From a virus: a stretch of 30,163 nt of DNA. Each line of letters begins with the position of its first letter. Position 1 is the first letter of the stretch. The stretch is from positions 1-30,163 of IMG/VR virus record IMGVR_UViG_3300038305_000075. The stretch is one strand, 5' to 3'. Of the stretch, positions 22,390 through 28,196 are shown one piece after another. The position numbers and the translations under genes were made by a program. The notes beneath the pieces are model-generated. The model saw nothing but the letters and a program-made list of their open reading frames with translations, did not search any database and was not told where the DNA came from.

Positions 22390-23622
22390 ATGGGATTATT
22401 CAACAACATAGTAGACTTTTTTGCATCTAAGACAGATGTTCAAGCAACTGAACAGACTATAGCTACAAACGAGCTAGAAAACTCTATCAGAAACTTAAAC
22501 AACCGATATCAATTAGGTCACACTCTATTAGGTGACTATATAAAATTTGGTGTTAACGATGACTTTCCTATTATCCTGGAAAAGATGCTACGTCAGTCTC
22601 CTGTTCACTCTGGTATCTTAACAAAGAAATCTAAGATGATTGCTGGCAAGGACATCAAATATGATGATTCCTTTCTTAAAACAAACAAATCTAAACAAGA
22701 GCTTAAAGTATTCTTAGGAAACTGTGCTGGTAACAACAAGGGAATGTATGATGTAATCTTACACGCAGCATTTCAGTACGAATCAAAAGGAGCATCTGCT
22801 TTCTACATAAGATGGAACAAAGGTAGAAGTAAGATACTAGAGCTTAAATCCCTAGACGTAAAAGGAGTAAGAGCAGCTGAACCCAACGAAAAGGGAGAGG
22901 TTACTCACTACATTATAAGAAGAACTTTTGGGTACGGAGCAAGCTCAGTGCAGCACAATGATCCTAAAAGAGTTAAAGCTTTTGATAAGTTTGACAAGAC
23001 TGGTACAGAGGCTGTCTTATATATATCTAACCCTTATAGTGGTAACCCATACTATGGTGTTCCTAACTATATCTCTGCGTTTCACTATATAGAGTCTGAT
23101 TTTGCCTTTGGTAAACACATTAAAAACTCTGCTGAAAATGGATTCTCGCCAAAAGTTCTCGCTACTTTCATTGGTCGGAATATGTCTAATGAGCAGAAAG
23201 CCACTGAGTACAAAAATTTTAAAGAGTCTTTCATCGGCCCAGAAGCGGATAACTTCGTAGTATCTTGGGTTAAGAAACAAGAAGATGCACCAAAGTTCAC
23301 ACCTTTAGATATCGCTAATTTAGATAAAACAGTAGATGTTCTGTCAAGACTGAATGATGCTAAAATACTTACAGCACATAATATTACTAGCCCCACTTTG
23401 TTTGGTGTTATGGTTAGTGGTAAGCTTGGAGGTACAGGTAACGAGCTTGTTACGGCCTACCAAATATTCAGAGCTACTGAAACGCTACCGAACAGAGAGA
23501 TTATTCTAAGTGGACTTACTAGAGTATTGTCTACAGTTGGGTACAACCAAATGAATCTGAATGTTGTAGAAGAAGAAGTAAACCTTGAAAGCATCAAGGG
23601 CGCAAATACTGAAGATATTTAA
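22390..23622 (+). CDS. portal protein
   Basis: 410 residues, an HK97-type portal length. Features include KFGVNDDFPIILEKMLRQSP near the N-terminus, HSGILTKKSKMIAGK, a middle part with GNPYYGVPNYISAF, and the clip/stem-side helix SRLNDAKILTAHNITSPTLFGV followed by GTGNELVTAYQIFRATE. It forms the twelve-subunit ring at the capsid vertex through which TerL pumps DNA and to which the neck binds. It is about 20 kb from terL, an unusual distance, but is followed by an adaptor-like gene as expected. Confidence 0.85.
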   Translation: MGLFNNIVDFFASKTDVQATEQTIATNELENSIRNLNNRYQLGHTLLGDYIKFGVNDDFPIILEKMLRQSPVHSGILTKKSKMIAGKDIKYDDSFLKTNKSKQELKVFLGNCAGNNKGMYDVILHAAFQYESKGASAFYIRWNKGRSKILELKSLDVKGVRAAEPNEKGEVTHYIIRRTFGYGASSVQHNDPKRVKAFDKFDKTGTEAVLYISNPYSGNPYYGVPNYISAFHYIESDFAFGKHIKNSAENGFSPKVLATFIGRNMSNEQKATEYKNFKESFIGPEADNFVVSWVKKQEDAPKFTPLDIANLDKTVDVLSRLNDAKILTAHNITSPTLFGVMVSGKLGGTGNELVTAYQIFRATETLPNREIILSGLTRVLSTVGYNQMNLNVVEEEVNLESIKGANTEDI

Positions 23623-23623
23623 G

Positions 23624-24145
23624 ATGGTTGAGGTAATATTTATAGATGACAATTTTCTTTATCAGAACTTCCCTTTACCTAAGAGATTAGATCGTGCTTC
23701 GTTGCTGTCTATAATCCAATTAGAGCAGTTCACGTCTATTCAAGACCTACTAGGTACTTGTCTGTATGAACATATGGAATCTGGTGTAAGCAATCAAACG
23801 TTAACGACAGACGAAATAAGCTTGTTTAAGCTAATAAAATACTCTTTGGCTATGTACTCGGCCAAAGCAACGATAACTATGCTTAGAACGCAAGCAGCGA
23901 ACACTAAGAAGGAGGAATCGGTACAAGACCAATACATAATAGATGCCCTTGCCACTCAGATAGAAGGCAAAGTATCTTACATTAACAGACGAATTGCTGA
24001 TTTCGTTAAAGCTACGGCCTCCTTAAAAGCCATAATTGATAATGAAGATTGTTCTGGAGACTTGTTTAATGAAGACGAGATTTATAGTAGCTCTGTGTAC
24101 TACCCTTATTCTGCAAAAATTAATGATGAGTGTGAAGAATCATGA
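23624..24145 (+). CDS. head-tail adaptor-like protein
   Basis: 173 residues from ATG 23624, two bases after the portal stop; a longer in-frame start at 23585 lies within the portal gene. It is all helical, with FIDDNFLYQNFPLPKRLD, then SIIQLEQFTSIQDLLGTCLYE, a Lys/Ala helix SLAMYSAKATITMLRTQ, and an acidic C-terminus. The pattern of an N-terminal sheet-breaking strand, Gln-rich helix and LLG..LY resembles gp6-like connectors in Bacteroidetes phages. It would dock under the portal. The stop overlaps the endolysin start as ATGA. Confidence 0.6.
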   Translation: MVEVIFIDDNFLYQNFPLPKRLDRASLLSIIQLEQFTSIQDLLGTCLYEHMESGVSNQTLTTDEISLFKLIKYSLAMYSAKATITMLRTQAANTKKEESVQDQYIIDALATQIEGKVSYINRRIADFVKATASLKAIIDNEDCSGDLFNEDEIYSSSVYYPYSAKINDECEES

Positions 24146-24606
24146 GACTAACTGCAAACCTAACTCTTGCGGAACTAACGAAGTCTGCCACTGCAAAGAG
24201 GTTGGGGATCGAAAACGAGCCTACAGTAGAGCACTTAATAAATCTAAAGTCTACTGCTCTAAATATTTTTCAACCTTTAAGAAACCACTTCGGACATCCA
24301 ATAGCGGTTACTTCGGGTTATAGATCAGAAGCTTTAAATAAGCAAATCAAAGGAAGTTTAAAATCACAACACACAAAGGGAGAGGCGATAGACGTTGACG
24401 CTCATGTCTTTGGGGGTATGACTAACGTAGAGATATTCCTTTTTATAAAAGACCATTTATATTTTGACCAATTAATAGGAGAGTTCCCAGACAAAGATGG
24501 TGAGTTTGCATGGGTTCATGTAAGTTATATGAAAGAGAACAATAGAGGCGAGGTTCTTATAGCTTATAAATCTGAAGACAATAGAACGATGTACAAAAAA
24601 TATTAA
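24142..24606 (+). CDS. M15-family peptidase endolysin
   Basis: 154 residues, a single peptidase M15 (VanY/L-alanyl-D-glutamate type) domain with no separate wall-binding domain. Zinc ligands are H77 and D84 in SQHTKGEAIDVD and H126 in WVHVS; E114 in DQLIGEF is the probable catalytic base. TSGYRSEALN (57-66) is the family's substrate-side motif. It cuts peptide cross-links of peptidoglycan at the end of infection. There is no signal peptide, so export needs a holin; small membrane proteins follow immediately. It starts in an ATGA overlap with the adaptor gene. Confidence 0.92.
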   Translation: MRLTANLTLAELTKSATAKRLGIENEPTVEHLINLKSTALNIFQPLRNHFGHPIAVTSGYRSEALNKQIKGSLKSQHTKGEAIDVDAHVFGGMTNVEIFLFIKDHLYFDQLIGEFPDKDGEFAWVHVSYMKENNRGEVLIAYKSEDNRTMYKKY

Positions 24607-24607
24607 G

Positions 24608-24775
24608 ATGAACAACTCCGACCTCAAAGTATTGTTAATGAATAGTGCTACGTTCAGCATAACTATGTCTCAAATAGAAACCTCCTTGAAACTTTTACTT
24701 CTAGTTGTATCGATAGGGTACACACTCCAGAGATGGTACTATATGAATAAGAAAAACGATGGCACAGGAAAATAA
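24608..24775 (+). CDS. 55-residue single-span membrane protein, holin/lysis candidate
   Basis: ATG 24608 lies one base after the endolysin stop, and TAA is at 24773-24775. The product has one hydrophobic helix (SLKLLLLVVSIGYTLQRWYY, about 27-46) after a polar Ser/Thr/Asn-rich N-terminus and ends with a Lys-rich tail. The size, topology and place after the endolysin suit a class III-like holin or a spanin-type helper. It overlaps the next gene by 17 bases. Confidence 0.6.
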   Translation: MNNSDLKVLLMNSATFSITMSQIETSLKLLLLVVSIGYTLQRWYYMNKKNDGTGK

Positions 24776-25010
24776 ATCTTTTGTTAAAGAAAACTGGTCT
24801 ATGTTGATATGGCTAGTTGCAGCAGTTTTTGCAGCGGGTGGAATCTACGCAGAGTTTTCTTCTTTAAAAATGGAACTATACACTGTACATGATAGACTTG
24901 ATAAAAAGATTACTGTAATCAACAATATGGAGGAAAGGATTTACTTTCTTGAAAAGAACGTTGAATACCAAAGAGGATATAAAGAAGCTAAAAAAGAAAA
25001 GGGGAACTAA
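24759..25010 (+). CDS. single-span membrane protein with coiled coil, lysis-associated
   Basis: 83 residues: short polar N-terminus, one membrane span (about 13-31, WSMLIWLVAAVFAAGGIYA), then a charged coiled coil (33-75) and Lys-rich tail. This is the layout of inner-membrane spanins (Rz-like) and of some phage holin partners. No lipobox gene (Rz1 partner) is seen nested or next to it. Its TAA stop (25008-25010) sits in the loop of the terminator hairpin, so the gene ends the rightward transcript. Confidence 0.7.
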   Translation: MAQENKSFVKENWSMLIWLVAAVFAAGGIYAEFSSLKMELYTVHDRLDKKITVINNMEERIYFLEKNVEYQRGYKEAKKEKGN

Positions 25011-25024
25011 CGTTCCCCCTTTTT
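24997..25024. terminator. bidirectional terminator between converging transcripts
   Basis: GGGGAAC (25001-25007) pairs with GTTCCCC (25012-25018) around TAAC. AAAA precedes and CTTTTT follows (25019-25024), and A-rich sequence lies to the left, so it gives a U-tail in both directions. The right-hand genes end here from one side and the leftward holin transcript from the other. Confidence 0.85.
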
Positions 25025-25025
25025 A

Positions 25026-25072
25026 TTACAAGTACCTTTACAAGTACATTCTATTGGTGCAGATTCGCACCA
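25026..25072. repeat. direct repeat and small hairpin after the leftward holin gene
   Basis: TTACAAGTAC occurs twice (25026-25035 and 25038-25047). A 6-bp stem TGGTGC/GCACCA (25055-25060/25067-25072) stands three bases beyond the holin stop codon. It lacks a T-run, so it may protect the 3' end or pause transcription before the bidirectional terminator. Confidence 0.4.
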
Positions 25073-25074
25073 CT

Positions 25075-25440
25075 TTACTTTAGACGGCCTCTCTTGTCCA
25101 CGCTTCTCACTGCGAAGTACCCGCCTATCACTGTTACGCTTACCATTTCCCATAAACCGATCCATCTTTCACTTACACTACTAATACCAAAGCCTTCAAA
25201 GAAGGTCATTAATACTAAGAAAATAATCACTGTGGCGAGAGTGAGTGGCCTTACGTTCTTGGATAACCAAGAATCAGAAGACATATCAGACTTCCACCTC
25301 TTGCTAATTTCAGCTTCTACGGATTGTCTTATCTCCTCCTTTTCTTCAGGAGTGGTTACGAATTTGTCTACAGCGTTTGTTACAGCATTTATGGTTTCTG
25401 CTGCACCTCCGCTAAATAATTTTTTCAGTGGATTTCCCAT
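25075..25440 (-). CDS. 3TM-type holin
   Basis: 121 residues. An amphipathic N-terminal part (GGAAETINAVTNAVDKFVTT, then a charged helix to 60) is followed by two clear membrane spans: 65-83 (PLTLATVIIFLVLMTFFEG) and 95-111 (GLWEMVSVTVIGGYFAV). It ends in a basic tail. This matches the Holin_3TMs family, which often shows only two strong spans. It would form membrane lesions that release the endolysin made from the opposite strand. It is the last gene of the leftward block. The start lies two bases after the previous stop. Confidence 0.75.
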   Translation of the reverse strand: MGNPLKKLFSGGAAETINAVTNAVDKFVTTPEEKEEIRQSVEAEISKRWKSDMSSDSWLSKNVRPLTLATVIIFLVLMTFFEGFGISSVSERWIGLWEMVSVTVIGGYFAVRSVDKRGRLK

Positions 25441-25442
25441 CT

Positions 25443-25568
25443 TTAACTACCGCAAGCTTCGCAATCCTCTGGATTATCAATGGAGCATTGAGCGTTATCG
25501 TTCTTCGATGAACCTTCAAGTTCATCAATAAAGTCTTGGAAGTCATCCTGTGTGTCAATGTCGTTCAT
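25443..25568 (-). CDS. 41-residue acidic protein with CxxC tail
   Basis: ATG at 25568 and TAA at 25443-25445, two bases before the holin start. The product begins MNDIDTQDDFQDFIDELEGS and ends CSIDNPEDCEACGS, with Cys at 28, 36 and 39. An acidic helix with a Cys-rich tail could bind a metal or mimic DNA. No known family is recognised. Confidence 0.5.
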   Translation of the reverse strand: MNDIDTQDDFQDFIDELEGSSKNDNAQCSIDNPEDCEACGS

Positions 25569-25569
25569 G

Positions 25570-25680
25570 TTATTTAGTTTTTTTAGCTTCCTTAACAAAA
25601 GTCTGAGCACATAGACTCTTATCCTCTATACCTACTGATTTACAGCGTTGGATAAATTGTTTTCTGGTCTCGTTCTTCAT
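25570..25680 (-). CDS. 36-residue basic protein
   Basis: ATG at 25680, TAA at 25570-25572. The product (MKNETRKQFIQRCKSVGIED, then KSLCAQTFVKEAKKTK) is basic with two Cys (13 and 24). Similar very small FI.RCK...C proteins seem familiar from marine phages, but I cannot name a family. It overlaps the upstream 45-residue frame by 41 bases in another frame, so one of the two may not be real. Confidence 0.4.
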   Translation of the reverse strand: MKNETRKQFIQRCKSVGIEDKSLCAQTFVKEAKKTK

Positions 25681-25777
25681 CGGTGTTGGAATCATTCTTT
25701 TTAGAATTAGAGTTAGTAAAAATAGGTTCGTCCCAGTACAGAAATACTTGGTCGCTTTTATAATTTACATTACTCAT
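25640..25777 (-). CDS. 45-residue polar protein
   Basis: ATG at 25777, TAA at 25640-25642; the start overlaps the end of the membrane protein gene. The product begins MSNVNYKSDQVFLYWDEPIF and continues Asn/Ser/Lys-rich. Coding support is the tight packing and a normal start. Its early codons contain TGTAAATTATAA, close to the recurring late-region motif, so this may instead be a leader. Confidence 0.4.
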   Translation of the reverse strand: MSNVNYKSDQVFLYWDEPIFTNSNSKKNDSNTDEERDQKTIYPTL

Positions 25778-26018
25778 TAACTAGCTTTCTATAAGTGAGT
25801 TCCGCAATTAGACTTGAATAAATTGCGTGCATTGGATGCAAGTCCATTGCTGCAAATATAATTAAGCAACTCCAGAACGACAAACACAATACACAATTAA
25901 AAGGTTTATAAGGTAGTATGTTCTCTATGATCCAGCCCCAAGGCTCAAACACAAATAGATAAGCAAATAAAAACCCCATTCCAATGGCAAAGAACCACCC
26001 TTCATAAATACTAATCAT
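25770..26018 (-). CDS. small membrane protein with CxxCxxFW motif
   Basis: 82 residues with two clear membrane spans (about 8-25 and 43-60) and perhaps a third weak one (63-76). Between them is PFNCVLCLSFWSC (C42, C45), recalling the short CxxCxxFW stretch of DUF1360-like membrane proteins. It overlaps the sigma-like gene as ATGA. Possible roles are membrane modification or superinfection exclusion; neither is shown. Confidence 0.6.
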   Translation of the reverse strand: MISIYEGWFFAIGMGFLFAYLFVFEPWGWIIENILPYKPFNCVLCLSFWSCLIIFAAMDLHPMHAIYSSLIAELTYRKLVNE

Positions 26019-26422
26019 AATTTTTTACTTGTATAATCATCACGAATATAACGAACAAGTTTTAATTTAACCTCTCCGTCTTCTATTATATATATTCTTC
26101 CTTTAATTTTCTGCCCATATACATCCCTCCACTTTAATGACACTATCTTATTATTCATTGTAGAATATATTATAGATATAATAAGATTAGCAGCGGACTT
26201 TCCTGGTGTGTAATAATACAGAAACTTTTCGCACACTCTCATCACAGCTTCATCTACAAGAGACTGTCTAAGCTCTTCGTTGCCATTGGTTATAAATGAG
26301 TAGTAAGATATTTCTTTAGCACGAGCTAGTATAAATCGACCAAGTACATCGGTGATTTTACCTTGCTTTGCAGAGAGCGTTGATTCTTTCTCTATTAATT
26401 CTTTATCGTATTTCTTCTTCAA
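26015..26422 (-). CDS. possible T4 gp55-like late sigma factor
   Basis: 135 residues, basic. Residues 50-105 resemble sigma region 2 as seen in small phage late sigma factors: ELRQSLVDEAVMRVCEKFLYYY, then SAANLIISIIYSTMNNKIVS and KWRDVYGQK. Shared points with gp55 are the D-E-A/V helix, K-F-aromatic, an Asn-containing core helix (MNNKI) and a following basic segment. No sigma region 4 is present, as in gp55. It may direct host RNA polymerase to the late rightward genes. Evidence is pattern-level only. It overlaps both neighbours. Confidence 0.5.
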   Translation of the reverse strand: MKKKYDKELIEKESTLSAKQGKITDVLGRFILARAKEISYYSFITNGNEELRQSLVDEAVMRVCEKFLYYYTPGKSAANLIISIIYSTMNNKIVSLKWRDVYGQKIKGRIYIIEDGEVKLKLVRYIRDDYTSKKL

Positions 26423-26615
26423 TACGATCTACTATTCGTACAATGTCAAAGAGATAGTCTGAAAGTTCTTTGGTGCTAATGTTGAGTTCATAACCCAACC
26501 GCACCAGTGTAACCTTGTTCCCTTGGTGTACCAGTTCTCTAATTGTTTCATACAGTGTTATTAAGAAGTCAGCTTCTTGCTCTGTTATATCTGAATATGT
26601 TTCATCAATTTGCAT
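26403..26615 (-). CDS. small HTH-like protein
   Basis: 70 residues. The segment KVTLVRLGYELNISTKELSDYLFDI (about 34-58) has helix-turn-helix spacing, with a turn at NIST and a probable recognition helix after it. Acidic helices flank it. It overlaps the sigma-like gene by 20 bases and its upstream neighbour by 11. It could be a DNA-binding regulator working with the sigma-like protein, but no family is recognised. Confidence 0.55.
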   Translation of the reverse strand: MQIDETYSDITEQEADFLITLYETIRELVHQGNKVTLVRLGYELNISTKELSDYLFDIVRIVDRIEEEIR

Positions 26616-26817
26616 AAGGTCTAATAGATAAAGCCTTGGCGGGATCTAGTTCGGCTATCTTATCTATCATCTGATTTTCTTTTTTATAAGCAGCTTGAAT
26701 TTCTTCAAGAGTAGAGTCCGTTCCAAGGTTCGCAAATAACTGTGCCATTTCATAAAGGTACAAGTCTATGCGATTCTTAATTAATTTACAATTATGGTAG
26801 TTACGATTACTCAGCAT
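26605..26817 (-). CDS. small helical protein (MAQLFANLGTDST type)
   Basis: 70 residues from ATG 26817, overlapping the RusA-like gene by 11 bases. The body LYLYEMAQLFANLGTDSTLEE then a Lys/Glu helix (AYKKENQMIDKIAELD) matches a type of short phage protein I associate with marine phages, function unknown. ATG 26748 (the Met of MAQLF) is an alternative start. In favour of the later start, the minus-strand motif AATTGTAAATTAA lies at 26781-26793, after the RusA-like stop. Against it, the LYLYE residues before the Met look conserved in type. Confidence 0.55.
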   Translation of the reverse strand: MLSNRNYHNCKLIKNRIDLYLYEMAQLFANLGTDSTLEEIQAAYKKENQMIDKIAELDPAKALSIRPYAN

Positions 26818-27178
26818 ACTTTAAATTTTTACAAATAAGAGTTACTTTATATGTGTCTTTAGGCAACTCTGAGTCATATGTTATTGTTACTTGCGTGTAA
26901 TATTTTTTGTTATCATCTGGAACAATACCTTCAGAAACAAGGGTATCCGCAAGAAATTTTGAAACAAGAATACCATTGTCAATATCAAGGCGGCTGTTAT
27001 AGTCAATAGCCATCTTAAAACTTTCAAAAGTAAACTTGTCATACTTTGATAAAGCTTCTTGACAAATGATTTTGTATTCATCTTTCTTCTTCTTTCTATA
27101 CGTCCAGTGCTTACCCGCATAAATCATATTTAAGCTAGGAGGCTTTGGTAGGATCAGTTCTATTTCGGTGATACCCAT
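26807..27178 (-). CDS. rusA: RusA-like Holliday junction resolvase
   Basis: 123 residues from ATG 27178; a GTG two codons earlier (27184) is possible. The N-terminus LPKPPSLNMIYAGKHW is the RusA opening. Acidic residues in RLDIDNG (D65, D67) and VPDDN (D88, D89) match the catalytic Asp set of E. coli RusA (D70, D72, D91). It cuts branched DNA during recombination-dependent replication or before packaging. Basic residues at 28-32 (RKKKK) fit DNA binding. It overlaps the PD-(D/E)XK-like gene by 19 bases. Confidence 0.8.
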   Translation of the reverse strand: MGITEIELILPKPPSLNMIYAGKHWTYRKKKKDEYKIICQEALSKYDKFTFESFKMAIDYNSRLDIDNGILVSKFLADTLVSEGIVPDDNKKYYTQVTITYDSELPKDTYKVTLICKNLKYAE

Positions 27179-27615
27179 CTGCACAAATCTTTTGGAACAC
27201 GATAGAATGCATCAAGTCCGTTACGATGGCTTGTTTTTATTCTTCTGACTTCTCTAAATTCTTCCTTAAATATCTCAGAGGAATGTGCTATACAGAGTGC
27301 TTTTGTTTCTGCACAAACTAGCGCATAAAAAAAACCCTTGCCTTCCCACTTCTTCTTTCTACCAAGAAAGGACACAGTGCTGAAAGGAAAGGATTCTTTG
27401 TCCGACCAAGGATAATTTCCCTTGACCTCTGCCTCAAAGAAATGAGACTTACCTTCTTTATCAATAGCTTCTAGGTCAATCCCGAAGTCTTCTTCATCTA
27501 TTATTTCTTCTACCCAATCTTGGTCTTTGAGCCAAGCAGTGACAATAGCTTTTCCGTATGCATCGTTAGTGTCGTATGATTCTTGATTGAATATCCTGGC
27601 TTTAAACTTGCTCAT
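27160..27615 (-). CDS. PD-(D/E)XK-like nuclease
   Basis: 151 residues. GIDLEAID with D47 and the downstream EAEVKG (E61, E63, K65) give the D-x15-E-x-K pattern of PD-(D/E)XK nucleases, with a nearby helix (YGKAIVTAWL, 20-29) where such folds usually have one. The C-terminal half is alpha/beta, with several basic residues (RREVRRIKTSH-like stretch at 121-130). It lies between RusA-like and DUF1599 genes in the replication/recombination block. It could process DNA ends, degrade host DNA or act as a resolvase partner. Active-site geometry is inferred. Confidence 0.6.
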   Translation of the reverse strand: MSKFKARIFNQESYDTNDAYGKAIVTAWLKDQDWVEEIIDEEDFGIDLEAIDKEGKSHFFEAEVKGNYPWSDKESFPFSTVSFLGRKKKWEGKGFFYALVCAETKALCIAHSSEIFKEEFREVRRIKTSHRNGLDAFYRVPKDLCRWVSPK

Positions 27616-27875
27616 GATTTGTTTCTTATAGCTATCTTCAAAAGAATAAGATAGCCTATCAAATCTTGAACAGTATCTTCAGTAGCGTCAGTTATCCCTC
27701 TAGACTTGATACGCATAAGCTTATCATCTATCCTTGCACATAAGCTATCTACGGCTTCTCCTTTCGAGAAGATACCCACGGGGTAAAGGGCTGAGTCCCC
27801 GTAGGCATCATTCTTCTCTAAAAGCAAGTTTGTAACTTCCGTAGAAACTTCGATAATTAAATCTCTTGTTTCCAT
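27612..27875 (-). CDS. DUF1599 / nucleotide-modification associated domain 1 protein
   Basis: 87 residues. KNDAYGDSAL (21-30), IFSKGEAVDSLCARIDDKLMRI (35-56) and TEDTVQDLIGYLILL (65-79) are the family's signature segments. All-alpha, MazG-like fold by family knowledge. The E/D residues could bind metal and a nucleotide. Members are found in phages, often near DNA-modification or nucleotide-pool genes, but their reaction is unknown. It overlaps the downstream nuclease gene by four bases (ATGA). Confidence 0.8.
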   Translation of the reverse strand: METRDLIIEVSTEVTNLLLEKNDAYGDSALYPVGIFSKGEAVDSLCARIDDKLMRIKSRGITDATEDTVQDLIGYLILLKIAIRNKS

Positions 27876-27884
27876 AAAACTAAG

Positions 27885-28196
27885 TTAGTCTATTTCATCT
27901 AACAAATTAACTTCTAATTTATAAATCTTTTTAACATTATTCCCTTGCAAAACTAATCTGCCCGAAGAAGGGTTAAAGAATATGTATCTCTCTGTACAAC
28001 CAGTGTAATCAGACACATCAAACTTATAAAGGTTTCCGTTGATAGAAATGTTGCCATCTTTTTCAACAACTATATTGAGCGCATCATCCACGTTGAATCT
28101 CATATAAGCCCTTACTAAATTAGCAAAGGCAATCTTACGATCAAGAATTAGACTGTGGACTTGCGAATACTTTGTTTCCTTGTTTGTCGAGTTCAT
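27885..28196 (-). CDS. unknown protein
   Basis: 103 residues from ATG 28196, overlapping the ATPase gene by 56 bases; no good later start is present before residue 32. It has an N-terminal helix with ILDRKIAFANLVRAYMRFN, then a beta-rich half (ISINGNLYKFDVSDYTG, RLVLQGNNVKKIYKLEV). A long overlap hints that the first residues might be unneeded, but the frame is well maintained. It probably acts with the neighbouring helicase-type ATPase. Confidence 0.55.
   Translation of the reverse strand: MNSTNKETKYSQVHSLILDRKIAFANLVRAYMRFNVDDALNIVVEKDGNISINGNLYKFDVSDYTGCTERYIFFNPSSGRLVLQGNNVKKIYKLEVNLLDEID

Noticed and set aside
24036-24323. 95-codon plus frame across the adaptor/endolysin junction
   Set aside because: Overlaps two well supported genes and has no sensible composition.
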